From assembly GCA_013180625.2 (NCBI GenBank), contig SNVD02007141.1, positions 1-64,000 of the forward strand: DNA of 64,000 nucleotides, given 5' to 3'. Positions within the stretch are counted from its first letter, which is position 1, and each line of letters opens with the position of its first letter. A program made the position numbers and the translations under genes. Shown here piece after piece: positions 45,808-58,559 of the stretch. The notes under the pieces were generated by a model. The model had not been told where the DNA came from and did not search any database. It was given only the letters and a program-made list of their open reading frames with translations. This stretch comes from Boswellia sacra (taxonomy: Eukaryota; Streptophyta; Magnoliopsida; Sapindales; Burseraceae).

Positions 45808-45858
45808 AACAACAAAATTCAACTCTTTCAAAGATAAACAAAAACAGCGAGAACGAGA

Positions 45859-48800
45859 ATGGGAAATGGAAGCTCCCGCGAGTCCTCAACAGACGTCAAA
45901 CCCTCGCGCATGGCTCGGTTGAAGAAGAAGCTTCACTTTCGTCACGGCCGTCGTCCGTCTGGATCTCAACCTAAAGTTCTCGATGAGGAGGATTTCGCTG
46001 GAATTGCTCTCCTCACTCTGATTGGCGTAACTATTATTATTATTATTATTATTATTTTATTATTATTATTATTTCAATAGCTCATTACTCAGTAAATATT
46101 AAAAGTTTTTGATTTTGAGATTTTTTTTTCTTGAAAATAGGCGGAAATGAAGTTCAAGGACAAGTGGCTTGCGTGCGTTTCGCTTGGAGAGCAGACTTTT
46201 CGGACTGAGATTTCTGAGCAGTTACGCACCTGCTCATGTTTTGCTTTTCCCTTTCTCCTTTCCTTTTATTAACTTTCTTTTTTTAATTATCTTGTTGTAT
46301 TTTTTTTTTCAGAACGGAGATGCCCATCTGGAATTCCGTGAGTTGCCTAAACGACGTCGTTCTGGAAGTGGTTATATTCGTTTATTTGTCTATTTGCTTT
46401 TCCTTTTTTATAATTAACAACTTTGTTTGAACTCAAAGAGTTGCTGAAATGTAAGTTTGAAGTTTACTCTTTATTATTGAAGTTTATAATGTTTGATATC
46501 TGTAGAAAACTTTAATTAATTTTAAGGCATTCAGAGATTATTAGTAAACTGAGGTGCTGCTTGTTAATGCTGCTAACAATAAAAACATATGGAACTTAGA
46601 ATATAACTTTTCCACCTATTCGATGGCAATTTTATTTTACTCTTTTAATGGAATATAAATGTTAAGAAATTTTGGTAGGTTTTCCTGCAATTTCTTATTT
46701 ATTGTGATTTAAATAAGATTTTTTTCTCTTTTGAATGACTCAGTAAGAGTACTTATTTTTGTTAGTTTTTTCTCTGCTTTTGTTACAAACTCATCATATA
46801 AAAAGGGGCCGGCATAATATTGCTTTTGAATCACTTTTTCCATTAATTTGTGTTCTCATATACTCTTGATATTGCTCAACCAGAATCATTTGTGACACTC
46901 CAATGTGTTGAATTGCTTGTTTCTGTGAAATCACTTTTGGTGCCGCCATAACAATCCTTGCCATGTGTTTCTCAAAGTCCCTTGTTTCTTTAGACGCTGT
47001 TTTTGTTGGATATAATATGGTTATATTTTGGAATTTTTGTGGTGAGTTTGAGCTTATTTTCTTGACATAGTGCATGGTGTCGAGTTATGAATCTTATTTT
47101 TGTGTGTTTCTCAATGTCTTATGTCGTTACTGTGTATCAATTTTTACTAGTTGCCTATTTGAACTTTGTTTGAACCAACTTATTTTATCACTGGCAGGAA
47201 AAGAAACTTCTGTTGGAAAGAAATGGGCCTCATGTAGCCAGGATATCAATATTTGAGGTGTGCAATATGTTTAACTTGTTCGTTTTAGAAAATTCTTTTG
47301 CACATTTGTTTATCATTTCCTTAACTAAATAAGTCTATAGATTTGGGGTTAATTAGAAGATTCAACCCAAGTTCAATAGTTTATTTATTTTGGGTGTGAT
47401 GCAAGGGATCATTGGGTATTTGTTTACTTTAATTTGTTTTCAAAAAATGAACTGGAATTGAAAATAAGAAATTAATTTTGTGTTTTGAAGATTTGATAAT
47501 GTGTTCAATATTTATAATATAAAAATTATTTCTGTTTTTTTGGAAATCATTTTATTGTATAATATCAAAATATTTTATTAATGTTGTTAGTAAATTTAAA
47601 ATTGCTTAAAATTAAGAAAAAAAAAAACTCAAAAGTGTTTCCTTTGTTATGATAAATGAGTCTTGGAAATAGAGAAAATAATGGAACATTGTTTTCCCTG
47701 TTTTATTATTTTTAAATGATGGTGAAAGCAGGTTTAATAAATCGGTTTTAACCATATATTCGATTTATAGATCAAAAGCCTGACTTTAAAGGGGGATTAT
47801 TCAGTCAAAACATACAAAGTTTTGAAATACCAAAAGCTAGACCTCCTTTATTATTCTTTAACTAAATAGAAATAAAGGGTTATGTTGAAATTAGACGTAC
47901 TAATTCCCTAACAAAATTGTACTTGGTCCTCAGGTCTGAGATTGACTTTGTCTGTAAGAAATGTAGCATTTCATAGATAACTTTTTTACTAATAAAGAAA
48001 TGCTTTTAAAATAACAATAAAATTGAAATATTACCTTTCTAATTGACAGGTTTTGTGAAAGATTTTTTTGTTATTTATTTACTTTTTTTTTTTTTTTTTG
48101 GGTTATGAAATTATTGAAAGGCTATGATCATTGGGATATAAATTCTGTGTAACACCAAAAACTTTCTATGTGATGCAGACTAATAGAGTGTCAAAGAACA
48201 ATCTCATAGGATATTGTGAGATTGATCTACTTGAGTCACTAACAAAGGTAAGTGACCTTATTGTTAACTTCTGAAAAATTACTTTGTAATCCTTGTGTGC
48301 ATAAAACTTGGAATTTTTAATAAATATTACTCCAATTAAAAAAAAAAGAATAACCTATTCCGATTAAAGTCACAACTTTCTTGAGAGTTTTGAATGAGTT
48401 TTTCTAGAAGCAACTTGTGTATCGCGTGGGATATAGTTTTGGGTTGCTTAGGATATTGTTTTAATGGTAGAGCATTTTAAGGGATTGACCATGATATTTG
48501 CAAGGTAAAGATAAGAATTTTGAGAACGTTGTATTTATTTTTTATTTTTATTAAATTTTCAATTATCTATGCACAATGGCACTTTCTAAAAAGATATGGA
48601 AGATAACAGTTATGCGTTTTGGAATAAAATTAACTTTTGCTTCTGTGGCATTAGTCTCCAATGAATTCCAAAGTTGATCTTTTTTCTTTGTTCATCTTAA
48701 TTTGGAGGGATTCTGGAAGCATAATTGTAAAAATTTGATTTTGGTTTGAACAGGAACTGCATTCTGTCTTTTTGTATAGTTTTTGCATTTTGTGTATTCC

Positions 48801-49418
48801 ATATAATGTAATTGTATTTTACACTAAGCAATATACATCCTCAGGTTCCAATAAAATAGTAAAGGCTTAAAATCGATAATTATTAAAATTTTGTTGTGTT
48901 TGACAAAAGAGGTCAAATATCTAAGAAAGATTCTAGAAAAACACTGGTCTTTTTCAACTGGAAAACTTTTTTACTGTTCATTTTTAAATAAAAACAATTC
49001 CATTTTTTTTTGGGTAATTGCTGCATTGAGGATATTAGCAAGATTTTTCAACATTGTTTGACAGCAAATAAAATTCAATTTCTTTTGGCATTTTCAGTAT
49101 CCTTAATTACTTGGGTTGTTATTAAGTCCCATACAAATAGCTGCTAGTTGATATATATAAATATTTCTCTTTGTTATTCACAGTTTGCATGAATAATGCT
49201 TTGTTGCAGGATTCAGATTCCGACTTTGAGCGATTTGATCTGTTAGATCCATCATCTAACATAGTAGTTGGCAACATTTCTATTTCATGTTCGGTTGAGG
49301 TGTGTAACATATTATTTTATTGTTTAAAGCAGACTATATGCTCTTAACATGATGAAATTATTGGCAGGATCCTGTTGAAACAGAGAAAAGGTTTGCAAGA
49401 CGTATCTTATCGATAGTG
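45859..49418 (+). CDS. PSD2: Phosphatidylserine decarboxylase (PSD2/PSD3 type), exons 1-7, 3' part not in window
   Basis: The enzyme decarboxylates phosphatidylserine to phosphatidylethanolamine; the plant PSD2/PSD3 forms act at tonoplast or ER. Seven exons join in frame to 181 codons: 45859-46026, 46141-46220, 46313-46337, 47198-47257, 48179-48247, 49210-49299 and 49368-49418. All introns are GT-AG, and most junctions fall between codons. The protein starts MGNGSS, a fit to the N-myristoylation consensus, followed by a basic stretch. A C2 domain (about residues 48-165) follows, with DFAGIALLTLIGAEMKFKDK, RNGPHVARISIFETNRVSKN and NLIGYCEIDLLESL. The last visible residues, DPVETEKRFARRILSIV, immediately precede the EF-hand region in this family. 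The EF-hands and the catalytic domain with its Gly-Ser self-cleavage site are absent here. Intron 1 carries an ATT microsatellite. This is the only apparently intact host coding sequence in the window. Confidence 0.93.
46033..46073. repeat. ATT microsatellite in PSD intron 1
   Basis: Eight ATT units, a TT interruption, then five more ATT units, starting seven bases after the donor site. Likely length-polymorphic. Confidence 0.9.
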
Positions 49419-49600
49419 GTATGTTTTAAATATTCATCCATTGTATTCTCAATTAATTTTGTGGCTATTTCTAGTAATCATTTATGTTTTGATCAGATAG
49501 TTATCTAGAAGCAAAGTTTAGGTTCAATGTTTATTTTTATATTTATTTTTGCTTAGGGAACAAGAAAAAAGTGTTTCTTATTCCCTTTTCTTATTTACTC
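49419..49600 (+). other. Start of PSD intron 7
   Basis: The intron opens with the donor GTATGT after codon 181. The next expected exon (EF-hand region) was looked for by eye downstream to 64000 and not found. Everything from here to the right edge is therefore either one intron of more than 14.5 kb or the site where the gene was broken. Confidence 0.6.
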
Positions 49601-49604
49601 TAGT

Positions 49605-50310
49605 GGTTGATGCTCTTGGTAGATTGGTGGACGAGCTAAGAACATCAACCTGTTTAAGGGTTTTGAAATAGGAATTATTTTTTATTCTTTCAATATCCCA
49701 CTTGCAATTGCAGATGATACCATTTTCTTTCATTTGGGTGATGAAATAAATTTGTTAACCTTGTTAAATTGGTGGAGCTTTTCAGCAACCTTTGGTGTCA
49801 AGGTTAATCTTTAAGAAGTTGTGGCGGCTGGTATAATTTGCAAGAGCCAAATTAATCAATATTGCAAATTTTGTTGGCTGCGAAGTGGGAGAGTGGCCTT
49901 TGAAATATTTTGGTTTACCTCCAGGAGGGAACCCTAGAGCTAGGAATTTCTGGAATCTAGGTTTTGAGAAATTAGAGAAAAGGTTTGATGGTTGGAGGAA
50001 GGCTTCTTATGGTTAGGTTGTTCCAATCAATTTTATGTAGTCTTCCCACCTCTTTTTTTATTTTTTTTCTTACTCTTCTCAAGGTGCCTAGTTTTGTTGC
50101 TAAGAGGTTGGAAAGGGCCATGAGGCTTTCTATGGGATGGAGTTGGAGAAGGGAAGAGCAACACTTAAGTGAATTGGAGTTTGGTGTCTCAACCTTATCC
50201 GAAAGGTGGCTTGGGTTAGGAAATATGATTATGAGGAATTGGACTTTATTAGGCAAATGCCTACGGTACATGGTTCCCTTTGGAAGCTAATTTTCTTTGG
50301 CACGTAGTGA
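49605..50310 (+). pseudogene. LINE (L1-type) reverse transcriptase C-terminal remnant
   Basis: Across frames the sequence reads FADDT-like (LQLQMIPF frame), FGVKVNL, then GNPRARNFWNLGFEKLEKRF and DGWRKASYG, LPTSFFIFFLTLLKVPSFVA, KRLERAMR and finally GLGNMIMRNWTLLGK plus NFLWHVVI. This is the order of motifs in the C-terminal part of plant L1 ORF2 reverse transcriptases. Many stops and frameshifts. It lies inside PSD intron 7. Confidence 0.75.
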
Positions 50311-51749
50311 TCAAAACCATGGGATTAGCAAAAGGGTTGGGATGCTATGGATTTTTTTTTTGTTTTAATTTATTTCAATCAGGTTTGATGCAGCAGATTT
50401 GGGGAATAAAAAAAGAAAATTTATGATTTTTCTGATCTTAGGATACCTTCATTTATTTGGTTTTATTTTGTTTCCTATCTTCTTTATTACAATCTATATA
50501 GTTTCCTATTTTTTTTGTTTTTGTTTTGTATTTATTACTCTTGTAATGTTAGCAGAGAATTAATAAAAATAAAAAATGAAGTTTTTTTCCTTTTGACTTG
50601 TGTTCCATGTATCAAAGCCCTGTTCTAACTGCAACGGGAAAAAATATTATTTCTACCCATAATGGCAAGAAACATCGCTATTTTTTCTTCTGGCCTTAAT
50701 TGCTGCAGTAGAAGAGATTTTTGGTTTGTTTGATTTTGGTGGGTCTAGTGAGGAATAGAAAATGTTAGAGATTCATCACAATTGATGTCGACAGAGCAAG
50801 TACTTAATGTAATAAGTTTTCAAACATTAAAAAAAAATCAGCAATTGTCCAAAATTAAATATTTGCTATAATATACGGCTTTTCCCCTTGATTCCTCCTT
50901 AAGAAGTCTTGGCTCCAACAATGTTTAGTTGGAGGCAGTCATCCCTAGTCTGTTAATTTGGTAGGCTGTATATATGTTCTGTTTGCATCACCAAGTAGTA
51001 ATGTGGCAATGAAGGAAAAGGTGATTGACATTTTTATCCTTCTACACAAAATACACTAATTTACAGAAAAAAATAGGATAGTTTGGTAAAAGCATCTAAG
51101 TAGATAATCAAATAGTAGAGGAAATAAGGCATCGCAAACTTGAGATGAGTTTTCAATGGGAGGTGGTTGCATGAAAACTATTAGGAATCCCTTTTTCTCT
51201 TAGCATACTTTTTCTTATATAGTATTGAGTCATGGACAGTGTAACCCTATTTGTATGTTTGGCCTAATAATATTCCTTAGGGTTCTTATTCTCTTGGAGT
51301 GCCATGTTTTACTCAAAGGACACCTTATACGTAAGTGGTCCATTTTACTATTGTAAGACTATTTGTTGTTTTGATAGACCAATATTAATATTTTGTAGCA
51401 ATAGGAAAATGTGTTTATATGTAAGATGGTTCCAAAAGGCCAAAGGTTTGCAAAAGAATCGCAAAGACATTAATAAGTCAATAATGAGAAAACTTATGGA
51501 GAAAAGATTTCAAACACTAAATATTGAATCTTGATCATAAGAGTTGGAAGGCCTCAATTCTACCAGGATATTAAAGTTGATCAACCTTAGCTATAATCTT
51601 ACTTTGGTGGAAAGGGGCCATTTATGAATTAGGTGTTTGTTGAGTGACATATAGCCAACAAATAAATGACATAAAGATTCTAAGGAATTCCATCAGGTTA
51701 AGTGTAAGAATAAGGTTAGGTGGTCTACCACTATATAAGGAATACAATG
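50311..51749. other. Unassigned intronic sequence
   Basis: AT-rich sequence with no recognisable gene, repeat array or element terminus. A 76-codon plus-strand reading at 51304-51534 is Lys/Arg-rich but matches nothing I know. Confidence 0.4.
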
Positions 51750-51754
51750 GTAAG

Positions 51755-51855
51755 TGTTGAGAGGGAGGGAGAAACGAATTTAGGAGAAATATTTGATGTA
51801 TATTCCATTATAAAGAGGTGTACATATATATAGTACAATAGAGCATTTAAAATAA
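51755..51855 (-). mobile_element. Outer copia 3' LTR (left end)
   Basis: 101 bp starting TGTTGAGAGGGAGGGAGAAAC and ending CATTTAAAATAA on the plus strand. It matches 63505-63576 apart from a ~29-bp indel. It is followed at 51856-51865 by ATCCCCCTCAA, which on the minus strand is the polypurine tract TTGAGGGGGAT. Flanks GTAAG (51750-51754) and GAAAG (63577-63581) are a target duplication with one mismatch. Confidence 0.85.
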
Positions 51856-51865
51856 TCCCCCTCAA

Positions 51866-54266
51866 GTTGGAGGATAGATATTTTCGATGCCCAACTTGGA
51901 ACACAGATGAAGAAAAACTCCTTTATGAACTGCCTTGGTAAAAAGATCTCCAATTTGGTCTTCAGACTTAACATATGGAGTGATAATCTCTCCACTCATT
52001 ACAGCCTCACGAACAAAGTGACAATCTACTTCAATGTGTTTAGTTCTTTCATGAAAAACAGGATTGCTAATAATATATGTTGCAGCCATATTATCACAAA
52101 ACGTTTTTTATGGCTTTTTGAAATCAATTCCAATCTCAGTTAAGAAATTCTTGACCCACATAATCTCACATGTTGTATGAGCCATAGTACGATACTCTGC
52201 CTCTGCACTGGATCTCGCAACTACATTTTGTTTTTTGCTTCTCCAAGTTAGTAGATTGCCTCCCAAGAAAGTACAATATCAACTCGTGGACTTCCTATCA
52301 GTTTTGGAATCAGCCCAATCAGTATCAGAATAGTCAACAATGTCCAACTGTTTACCTTTCTTATAAAGAATTCCTTTACCAATGGACTATTTTAGATATC
52401 GTAGAATTTTACATACAGCCTCCCAATGGATTTTCTTCGGGTTTTGCATATACTGACTAACTGCTCCCACTGCAAAAGTAATATCAAGTCTAGTGACAGT
52501 AAGATAAATCAACTTTCCTACAAGACTTGTATATCTTTTCTTATCTTCAAAATCTGGGTTGCTGTCACCATCCAATATCACATTAGGATCCATAGGGGTC
52601 TTTACTGGCTTAGATCCTAACATACCTGTCTCATCAAGTAAGTCTTGCACATACTTTCTCTGAGATAAAATGATACTTTCTCTACTCTTTAAAACTTCAA
52701 TACCAAGAAAGTATCTAAGTTGCCCCAAGTCTTTTGCTTGAAAATATGTCTTTAATTGTCTTTTCACTTCTTCTATGCCATTAGAATCACTCTTAGTCAC
52801 AATGATATCATCCACATAAACCACAAGTATAACAATACCCGATCTTGTATGTTTAACAAACACTGAGTGATCAGATTGACAACGGGAGAAGTTGATCGAA
52901 GCCAAAACTCCACTCAATTTTTCAAACCAGGCCCTAAGTGACTTCTTCAAACCATAAATAGCCTTCTTTAACTTACAAACAGAGTTGGTTAACTCTCCCT
53001 GAGCAACAAACCTAGGTGGTTGCTCCATATAAACCTCCTTGTGTAAATCACCATACAAGAAGGTATTTTTGACATCTAGCTGGAAGAGGGGCCAACCAAA
53101 GGACACTGTTAGGGAAATGAGAATGCGGATTGAATTGAGCCTGGCAACGGGAAAAAAAGTCTCAACATAGTCAATACCATAAGTTTGAGTGTATCCTTTA
53201 GCAACAAGACGAGCTTTTAAGCGTTCAATAGTACCATCAGGATGATATTTGATAACAAAGACCCAACGACAACCAACCACGTCTTTACTTTCTGGTAATT
53301 TTTGTAACTCATGTACCACGATCACAGAGAGCTGACATCTCGTCTTCCATAGCTTTCCTCTAGCCAGGATAAGCCAAAGCTTCCTGGTAATTTTTAGGAA
53401 TAGAAACCACATACAAACATAAAGCAAAAGAGCGAACAGATAATGATAAGGCATCAAGGAAGACAAAATGAGAGATAGCATACCTCTGAGAATTTCTAGT
53501 ATCTTTGCGAAGAGCAATAGGAAGATCAAGATCAGAATATTCATTTGTAGGAGGAGTCGGATCTTGAGTAGAGGTAGACTCTTGAATGAGGGGCAAATCA
53601 GTGAGCGGTAAATCATCTTGTTTAGCACTGGATTGATGTGGCTTTCGTTGAGAATAATCTAGGAGTGGTGGAGTAGATGAACAGGGTAGAACTGACACCA
53701 GTATTGGAGGATCAACTAGACCAGTATCAAGGCTAGAACCACTAGATGAAATATATGGTGTGGACTCAAAAAATGTGACATCTGCACTTGTAAAAGTTTT
53801 TCCCGCGCAAGGGTCAAGACATTTGTAACCTTTCTGAGTTTTAGAATACCCAAGAAAAATACATTTGGTGGATCGAGGGGACAATTTATCAGAAACCCTG
53901 TGAAGATGGACAAAACAAACACAACAAAAAATACGAGGAGGAAGAGGAAAAACCAGTTTATTAGGGAATAAGATGGAGTACAGAGACTGAAATTGAAGAA
54001 CAGAGAAAGGAACCCAATTAATGAGGTAACATGCGGTAAGTAATGCTTCCCCCCAATATTTTGATGGGACTTTCATATGAAATGATAGAGTTTGAGCTAC
54101 ATCTAACAAATGTCTATTTTTCCGCTTAGCAACCCCATTTTGCTGAGGGGTGTAAGCACATGATACTTGATGTAAGATCCCATGAGTGCGACAAAAAATA
54201 GATAATGAGGAAGAGGTATATTCTAAAGCATTATTAGAACGTAAAATTTTAATAGAAATATCAAAC
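51866..54266 (-). pseudogene. Outer copia pol: integrase C-half, RT, RNase H
   Basis: On the minus strand, integrase resumes at 54266 with YTPQQNGVAKRKNRHLLDVA and runs through CIFLGYSKTQKGYKC at about 53830-53880. The RT in one frame (53340-52387) shows GCRWVFVIKYHPDGTIERLK, PLFQLDVKNTFLYGDLHKEV, YGLKKSLRAWFEKL and the catalytic VVYVDDIIVT. RNase H continues to about 51870 and ends with [18 protein letters not shown] and [14 protein letters not shown] is the best-preserved part, with over 300 uninterrupted codons; frameshifts lie near 53360 and 52386. The 5' part of the element is at 61300-63504, separated by the nested element. Confidence 0.9.
54262..54266. repeat. Target-site duplication of the inner copia, left copy
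   Basis: CAAAC here and at 61300-61304, directly flanking the inner element's LTRs. It is a perfect 5-bp duplication of the outer element's integrase sequence. Confidence 0.9.
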
Positions 54267-54544
54267 TATTGAAATATCTTTCTAGATTGTGTAGAATATT
54301 TTCTAGATTGTGTAATTATGTAAAATATTTTCCTATCTTTCTAGATTGTGTAATTATGTAGAATATTTTATTCTAGGTAGATTAGGAAGATTTTATTTTA
54401 TTTCTAGATTTTATTTTATTTTATTCTCTCTACAAGTTAGGAAGATTTGTTTCCTGTTGTGTGTATTAGAGAAAGCCTATATATACTATTGTAACATAGC
54501 AGAAAAAATAATGAAAAATTTCTTATTCTCTGCACGTTTCTTTA
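54267..54544 (+). mobile_element. Inner copia 5' LTR
   Basis: 278 bp starting TATTGAAATATCTTTCTAG and ending CTCTGCACGTTTCTTTA; the expected TG start has become TA. It matches 61040-61299 with indels. The primer-binding site TGGTATCAGAGCAG follows immediately at 54545. CTATATATACTATTG near 54477 is the probable LTR TATA box. Confidence 0.92.
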
Positions 54545-54600
54545 TGGTATCAGAGCAGAGAAAGACCTAGGGTTTTTTATTCTTTCTTTTGCCTCCAAAG

Positions 54601-55600
54601 ATGTCTGAGATCACCTCTAAAAGTCAGGCTTCTCAATTCGAGCCTCAGTTCACCCGAAAACCACCCTATTTAGATCACGACAATCAGACTCAATGGCGAA
54701 AATTTTTTTCGGTGGTCGCAGTCTGTTCGTTTGTATCTTAGAGGGAGAGGGAAGATTAGGTACATCATAGGCAACATAAAGAAGCCCAACATAGAGGATC
54801 CAACCTATAACACTTGGGATGCTGAAAACTCAATGGTGATGACATGGTTGGTAAACTCCATGATTGAGGAGATTGGGGCGAATTATCTTTGCTATTCTAC
54901 AGCAAAGGAACTAAGGGATAATGTCTCGCAGATGTACTCTGACTTGGGGAACCAATCCCAAGTATATGAATTGACCATTCGACTTGGAGAAATCCGCCAA
55001 GGTGAGGACTCTGTGGCAAAGTATTTTCATTCTCTTAAAAGGATTTGGCAGGATCTAGACTTATTCAACGACTATGAGTGGAAATCATCCGAGGACTGCA
55101 ATCATTACCTGAAGATGGTAGATGTTGGTCGAGTCTTCAAGTTTCTTACAGGTTTGAATGTTGAATTTGATGAGGTTCGAGGTCGGATTATTGGACGAAA
55201 TCCTCTGCCCCCAATTGGAGAGTTTTTTGCAGAAATACGACGGGAGGAGAGCCGAAGACAGGTGATGCTTGGAAAAAAGGTTACAGGTGCAACCGGATCT
55301 GTAGAGGGTTCTGCCTTGGCCATTTCGGAGGCCCAAATTAGTCGCAAAACATCTCACCATCAGCAGGGTGGAGACAGGAGTAACCTTCGATGTGATTAGT
55401 GTAGAAAACCTCGTCACACTCGAGATGCATGCTACAAACTACATGGCAGACCTGCTATTGGCAGAGGACACAAACCTAATGAGCAGAATACACCAACTGC
55501 ACATGAAGCTGAGTTATCTCCTTTCAGTAAAGAGCGATTAGATCATCTTCTTAAACTTTTTAAATCCTATTCATCTTCGAATATTTCTGTCGGTTCTATG
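54601..55600 (+). pseudogene. Inner copia gag
   Basis: Gag starts at ATG 54601 (MSEITSKSQASQFEPQFTRK). A frameshift in the T7 run at about 54702 separates it from the long frame 54731-55399, which contains VMTWLVNSMIEEIGANYLCY and RLGEIRQGEDSVAKYFHSLK of the UBN2-type gag. TAG at 55397-55399 falls inside the zinc knuckle (CD-stop-CRKPRHTRDACYKLHG). A second reading then runs on toward the protease. Gag would form the particle shell and bind RNA. Confidence 0.88.
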
Positions 55601-56640
55601 GCACAATCAGGTGATAATTCTATGACATTTTCTGTTCTAGGAAAAACCGGTCCTTGGATTATACATTCAGGGGCCTCTGATCATATAACAAGTTGTTCCC
55701 AATTGTTTCACTCCTATTACCCATGTTCTAGGATTGAAAAAATTAGGATAGCCGATGGTAGCTTTTCACCTGTTGCAGGGAAAGGAAACATTAAAACTTA
55801 AGAAAATATTACTCTAAAATCTGTCCTACATGTCCCAAAATTGACCTGCAATCTTCTTTCCGTCAGTAAACTATCAAAGGAGGCTAACTTTTCTATACTT
55901 TTCCTTCCTTCTACTTGTGTTTTTCAGGATCGGAACTCGGGAAGACGATTGGAACTGCTAGAGAGATGAATGGACTTTACCACTTTGATGAAACTGTTTT
56001 TGGTAATAAAAAGGCTTATGCTTTGAGTAGTACTAGTTCAAACTCTATCTATGATGAAATAATGCTATGGCACAGAAGATTAGGACATCCTAGTTTTACA
56101 TATCTTAAACATTTGTTTCCTAAATTGTTTAAAGGGATTGATTGTTCAAAATTTCATTGCGAGTTTTGTCATTTGGCTAAAGACCATCGTGTTTCTTTTC
56201 CAATAAAGCCTTATTTTGCTTCAAGACCATTTTACTTGTTTCATAGTGATGTTTGGCGACCATCTAAGGTTAGCACACTTTCTGGCAAAAAATGGTTTGT
56301 GACTTTTATTGATGATCACACAAGGATTTGTTGGGTTTATTTGTTGGAAAAAAAATCAGATGTTGAACAACGGTTCAAAGATTTTTTCCTTATGATTGAA
56401 AATCAATTTCAAACCAAAATTGGCATTCTAAGAACAGATAATGGGACTGAATATTTTAATCAATATTTAGGGATATTTCTTACAGAAAAAGGGATTGTTC
56501 ATCAATTAAATTGTCGAGATACGCCATAACATAATGGCATTGCTGAAAGAAAGAATAGACACCTACTTGAGGTAGCAAGAGCCATTATGTTTTCTATGAA
56601 TTTACCTAAATATCTCTGGGGTAATGCCCTTTTAACTATC
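55601..56640 (+). pseudogene. Inner copia protease and integrase
   Basis: The protease motif reads WIIHSGASDHIT at 55655-55690. The catalytic Asp of DSG is His (CAT at 55664-55666), so the protease is dead independently of the stops. The GAG-pre-integrase region has WHRRLGHPSFTYLKHLFPKL with the HHCC motif near 56090-56190. The integrase core shows FHSDVW (about 56240), RTDNGTEYF (about 56433) and a downstream Glu region NGIAERKNRHLLEVARAIM after TAA 56527-56529. Around 56640 the sequence jumps from GNALLT to ELKNVCFLAM, a deletion of roughly 100 residues. Confidence 0.88.
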
Positions 56641-58559
56641 CAAGAACTGAAAAATGTGTGTTTCTTGGCTATGCTTTAAATAAAAAATGATACAAATGCT
56701 TTAATCTGGTAACGAAGAAATTTTTTGAAAGTATGGATGTACACTTTGTTGAAAATCAACCTTTCTTTAAGGAAAAATCCCTTCAGGGAGAGAATATAGG
56801 TAAAGAAGATAATTTTTGGGAAACATTACCTATCTCTTTAGATATCCCTGATAAACAATTTTTGAAACCAATCGTTCAAAGAATTGAATCTAGTGATGGC
56901 ACTCGAAATCAAAATTTGTTAGATATTACTTTATCAAAGATAGGGGGAGAAGTATCTCAAACTAATCATAATCCGGAGAATAAGCTTCAGGTTTATACCA
57001 GAAAGCGGTTTCACAAAGGTGCTACTGCTCCACTTGTTCCTTCGGCTGATGATCAATCTAATTTACCGAGTGAAGGTCCTACAACTCAGAGTAATCTTCC
57101 TTATACTTCTATCCCTTCATCCTCTTTTGATTTAACTAATCTTGATCTTCCAATTGCATTAAGAAAAGGTACTCGAGAATGCACTAAACATCCTATTGCT
57201 AAATATCTGTCATGTGAAAAATTGTCAAATACTCATAGAGCATTTGTGTCTAGGATTTCTAACTTGTCTGTGCCAAGAACTGTTCAGGAAGCATTAGGGA
57301 ACCCGAATTGGGGATTAGCTGTGATGGAAGAAATGAATGCTCTTAGGAAGAACAACACATGGAGTATTACTGATCTTCCTTGAGACAATAGGACAGTTGG
57401 GTGTAAATGGGTCGTTACAGTGAAGTGCAAGGCCGACGGGAGTGTGGAGAGATATAAAGCAAGGCTTGTAGCAAAAAGATTTACCCAAACTCATGGTATT
57501 GATTACCAAGAGACTTTTGCTCTGATTGCTAAGATCAACTCCATCAGAATTCTTCTCTCTCTGGCAGTTAATTTTGAATGGCCACTCCACCAATTTGATG
57601 TCAAAAATGCATTCTTAAATGGAGATCTTTAAGAGAAAGTTTACATGGACTTGCCTCCCGGATTTGAGGAAAGTTTTGGAAGAGACAAGGTATGCAGATT
57701 AAGAAAATCTCTATATGGTCTAAAGCAGTCCCCAAGAGCTTGGTTTGAACGATTCAGAGATGTTGTAAGAAGACATGGCTTCTCACAAAGTCAAGCCGAT
57801 CATACTATGTTCTTCAAGCATTCTATTGAAGGCAAGATTGCCATTCTGATAATGTATGTAGATGACATTATCATGACTGGTGACAACTTTTCTGAGATCA
57901 ATAGCTTAAAGAATAAACTTGGGACTGAATTTGACATCAAGGATTTGGGAAAACTCAAGTATTTCCTCGGGATGGAGTTTGCAAGGTCTAAGGAGGGTAT
58001 CTTTATCAACCAACGCAAATATATCCTTGATTTACTCAAGGAAACAGGAATGATAGGTTGTAAAACTACAGAAACTCCAATGACCTGAATGTAAAACTAA
58101 AGGCAGCGGAGGCAAAAGAGGTGAAGGATCTGGAACGCTATCAAAGATTGGTTGGAAGACTAATGTATTTGGCGCACATGAGACCTGATATAGCTTTCGC
58201 AGTGAGTGTTGTAAGTCAGTTCATGCACTCACCAGGACCTACACATTTCGAAGCGGTTTTCAGAATTCTAAGATACTTCACAGGGTCTCCAGGAAAAGGA
58301 CTCTTGTTCAAAAATAGGGGTCATCTTCAAATAGAAGCTTACACCGATGCAGATTAGGCAGGCAACGTGAGTGATAGAAAATCTACCTCAGGTTATTGCA
58401 CCTTTGTAGGAGGAAACTTAGTCACCTGGAGAAGCAAAAAACAAAGTGTAGTGGCAAGGAGTAGTGTAGAAGCAGAATTTTGCTCCGTAGCACATGGCTT
58501 TTGTGAGGTGCTATGGATCAAAAGACTTCTAGAAGAATTGAAGGTTCCCATACCTACAC
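56641..58559 (+). pseudogene. Inner copia RT and RNase H, first part
   Basis: After a linker (56733-57383, with LDLPIALRKGTRECTKHPIA) the RT runs from 57300 to 58088. It includes GCKWVVTVKCKADGSVERYK, HQFDVKNAFLNGDL and YGLKQSPRAWFERF, with the catalytic IMYVDDIIMT at about 57850. Stops occur at 57381 (TGA) and 57630 (TAA), and there is a frame change at 58086. RNase H begins near 58107 and carries YTDAD-stop-AGNVSDRKSTSGYC and KKQSVVARSSVEAEF. It is interrupted at 58559 by the LINE insert and resumes at 60772. Confidence 0.9.
58545..58559. repeat. 15-bp target-site duplication of the LINE insert
   Basis: TTCCCATACCTACAC is present here and at 60772-60786. Removing one copy plus the insert restores the RNase H reading [18 protein letters not shown]. 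Confidence 0.93.

Noticed and set aside
46221..46417. Reading through of PSD exon 2 to give an 82-codon ORF
   Set aside because: It ignores the CA/GTTACG donor and the pyrimidine-rich acceptor at 46312; splicing restores the family's ISxQTExPIWNS-like sequence.
46794..47075. 93-codon minus-strand ORF in PSD intron 3
   Set aside because: It reads like a protein but matches no family I know and lies antisense within an intron with correct splice sites; kept out as unsupported.
51304..51534. 76-codon Lys-rich ORF in PSD intron 7
   Set aside because: No motif match and no neighbouring element structure.
53340..53628. Upstream part of the 413-codon minus-strand ORF in the outer copia
   Set aside because: Only the portion from about 53340 leftwards is the RT frame; the upstream part is a shadow of the integrase-RT linker read in another frame.
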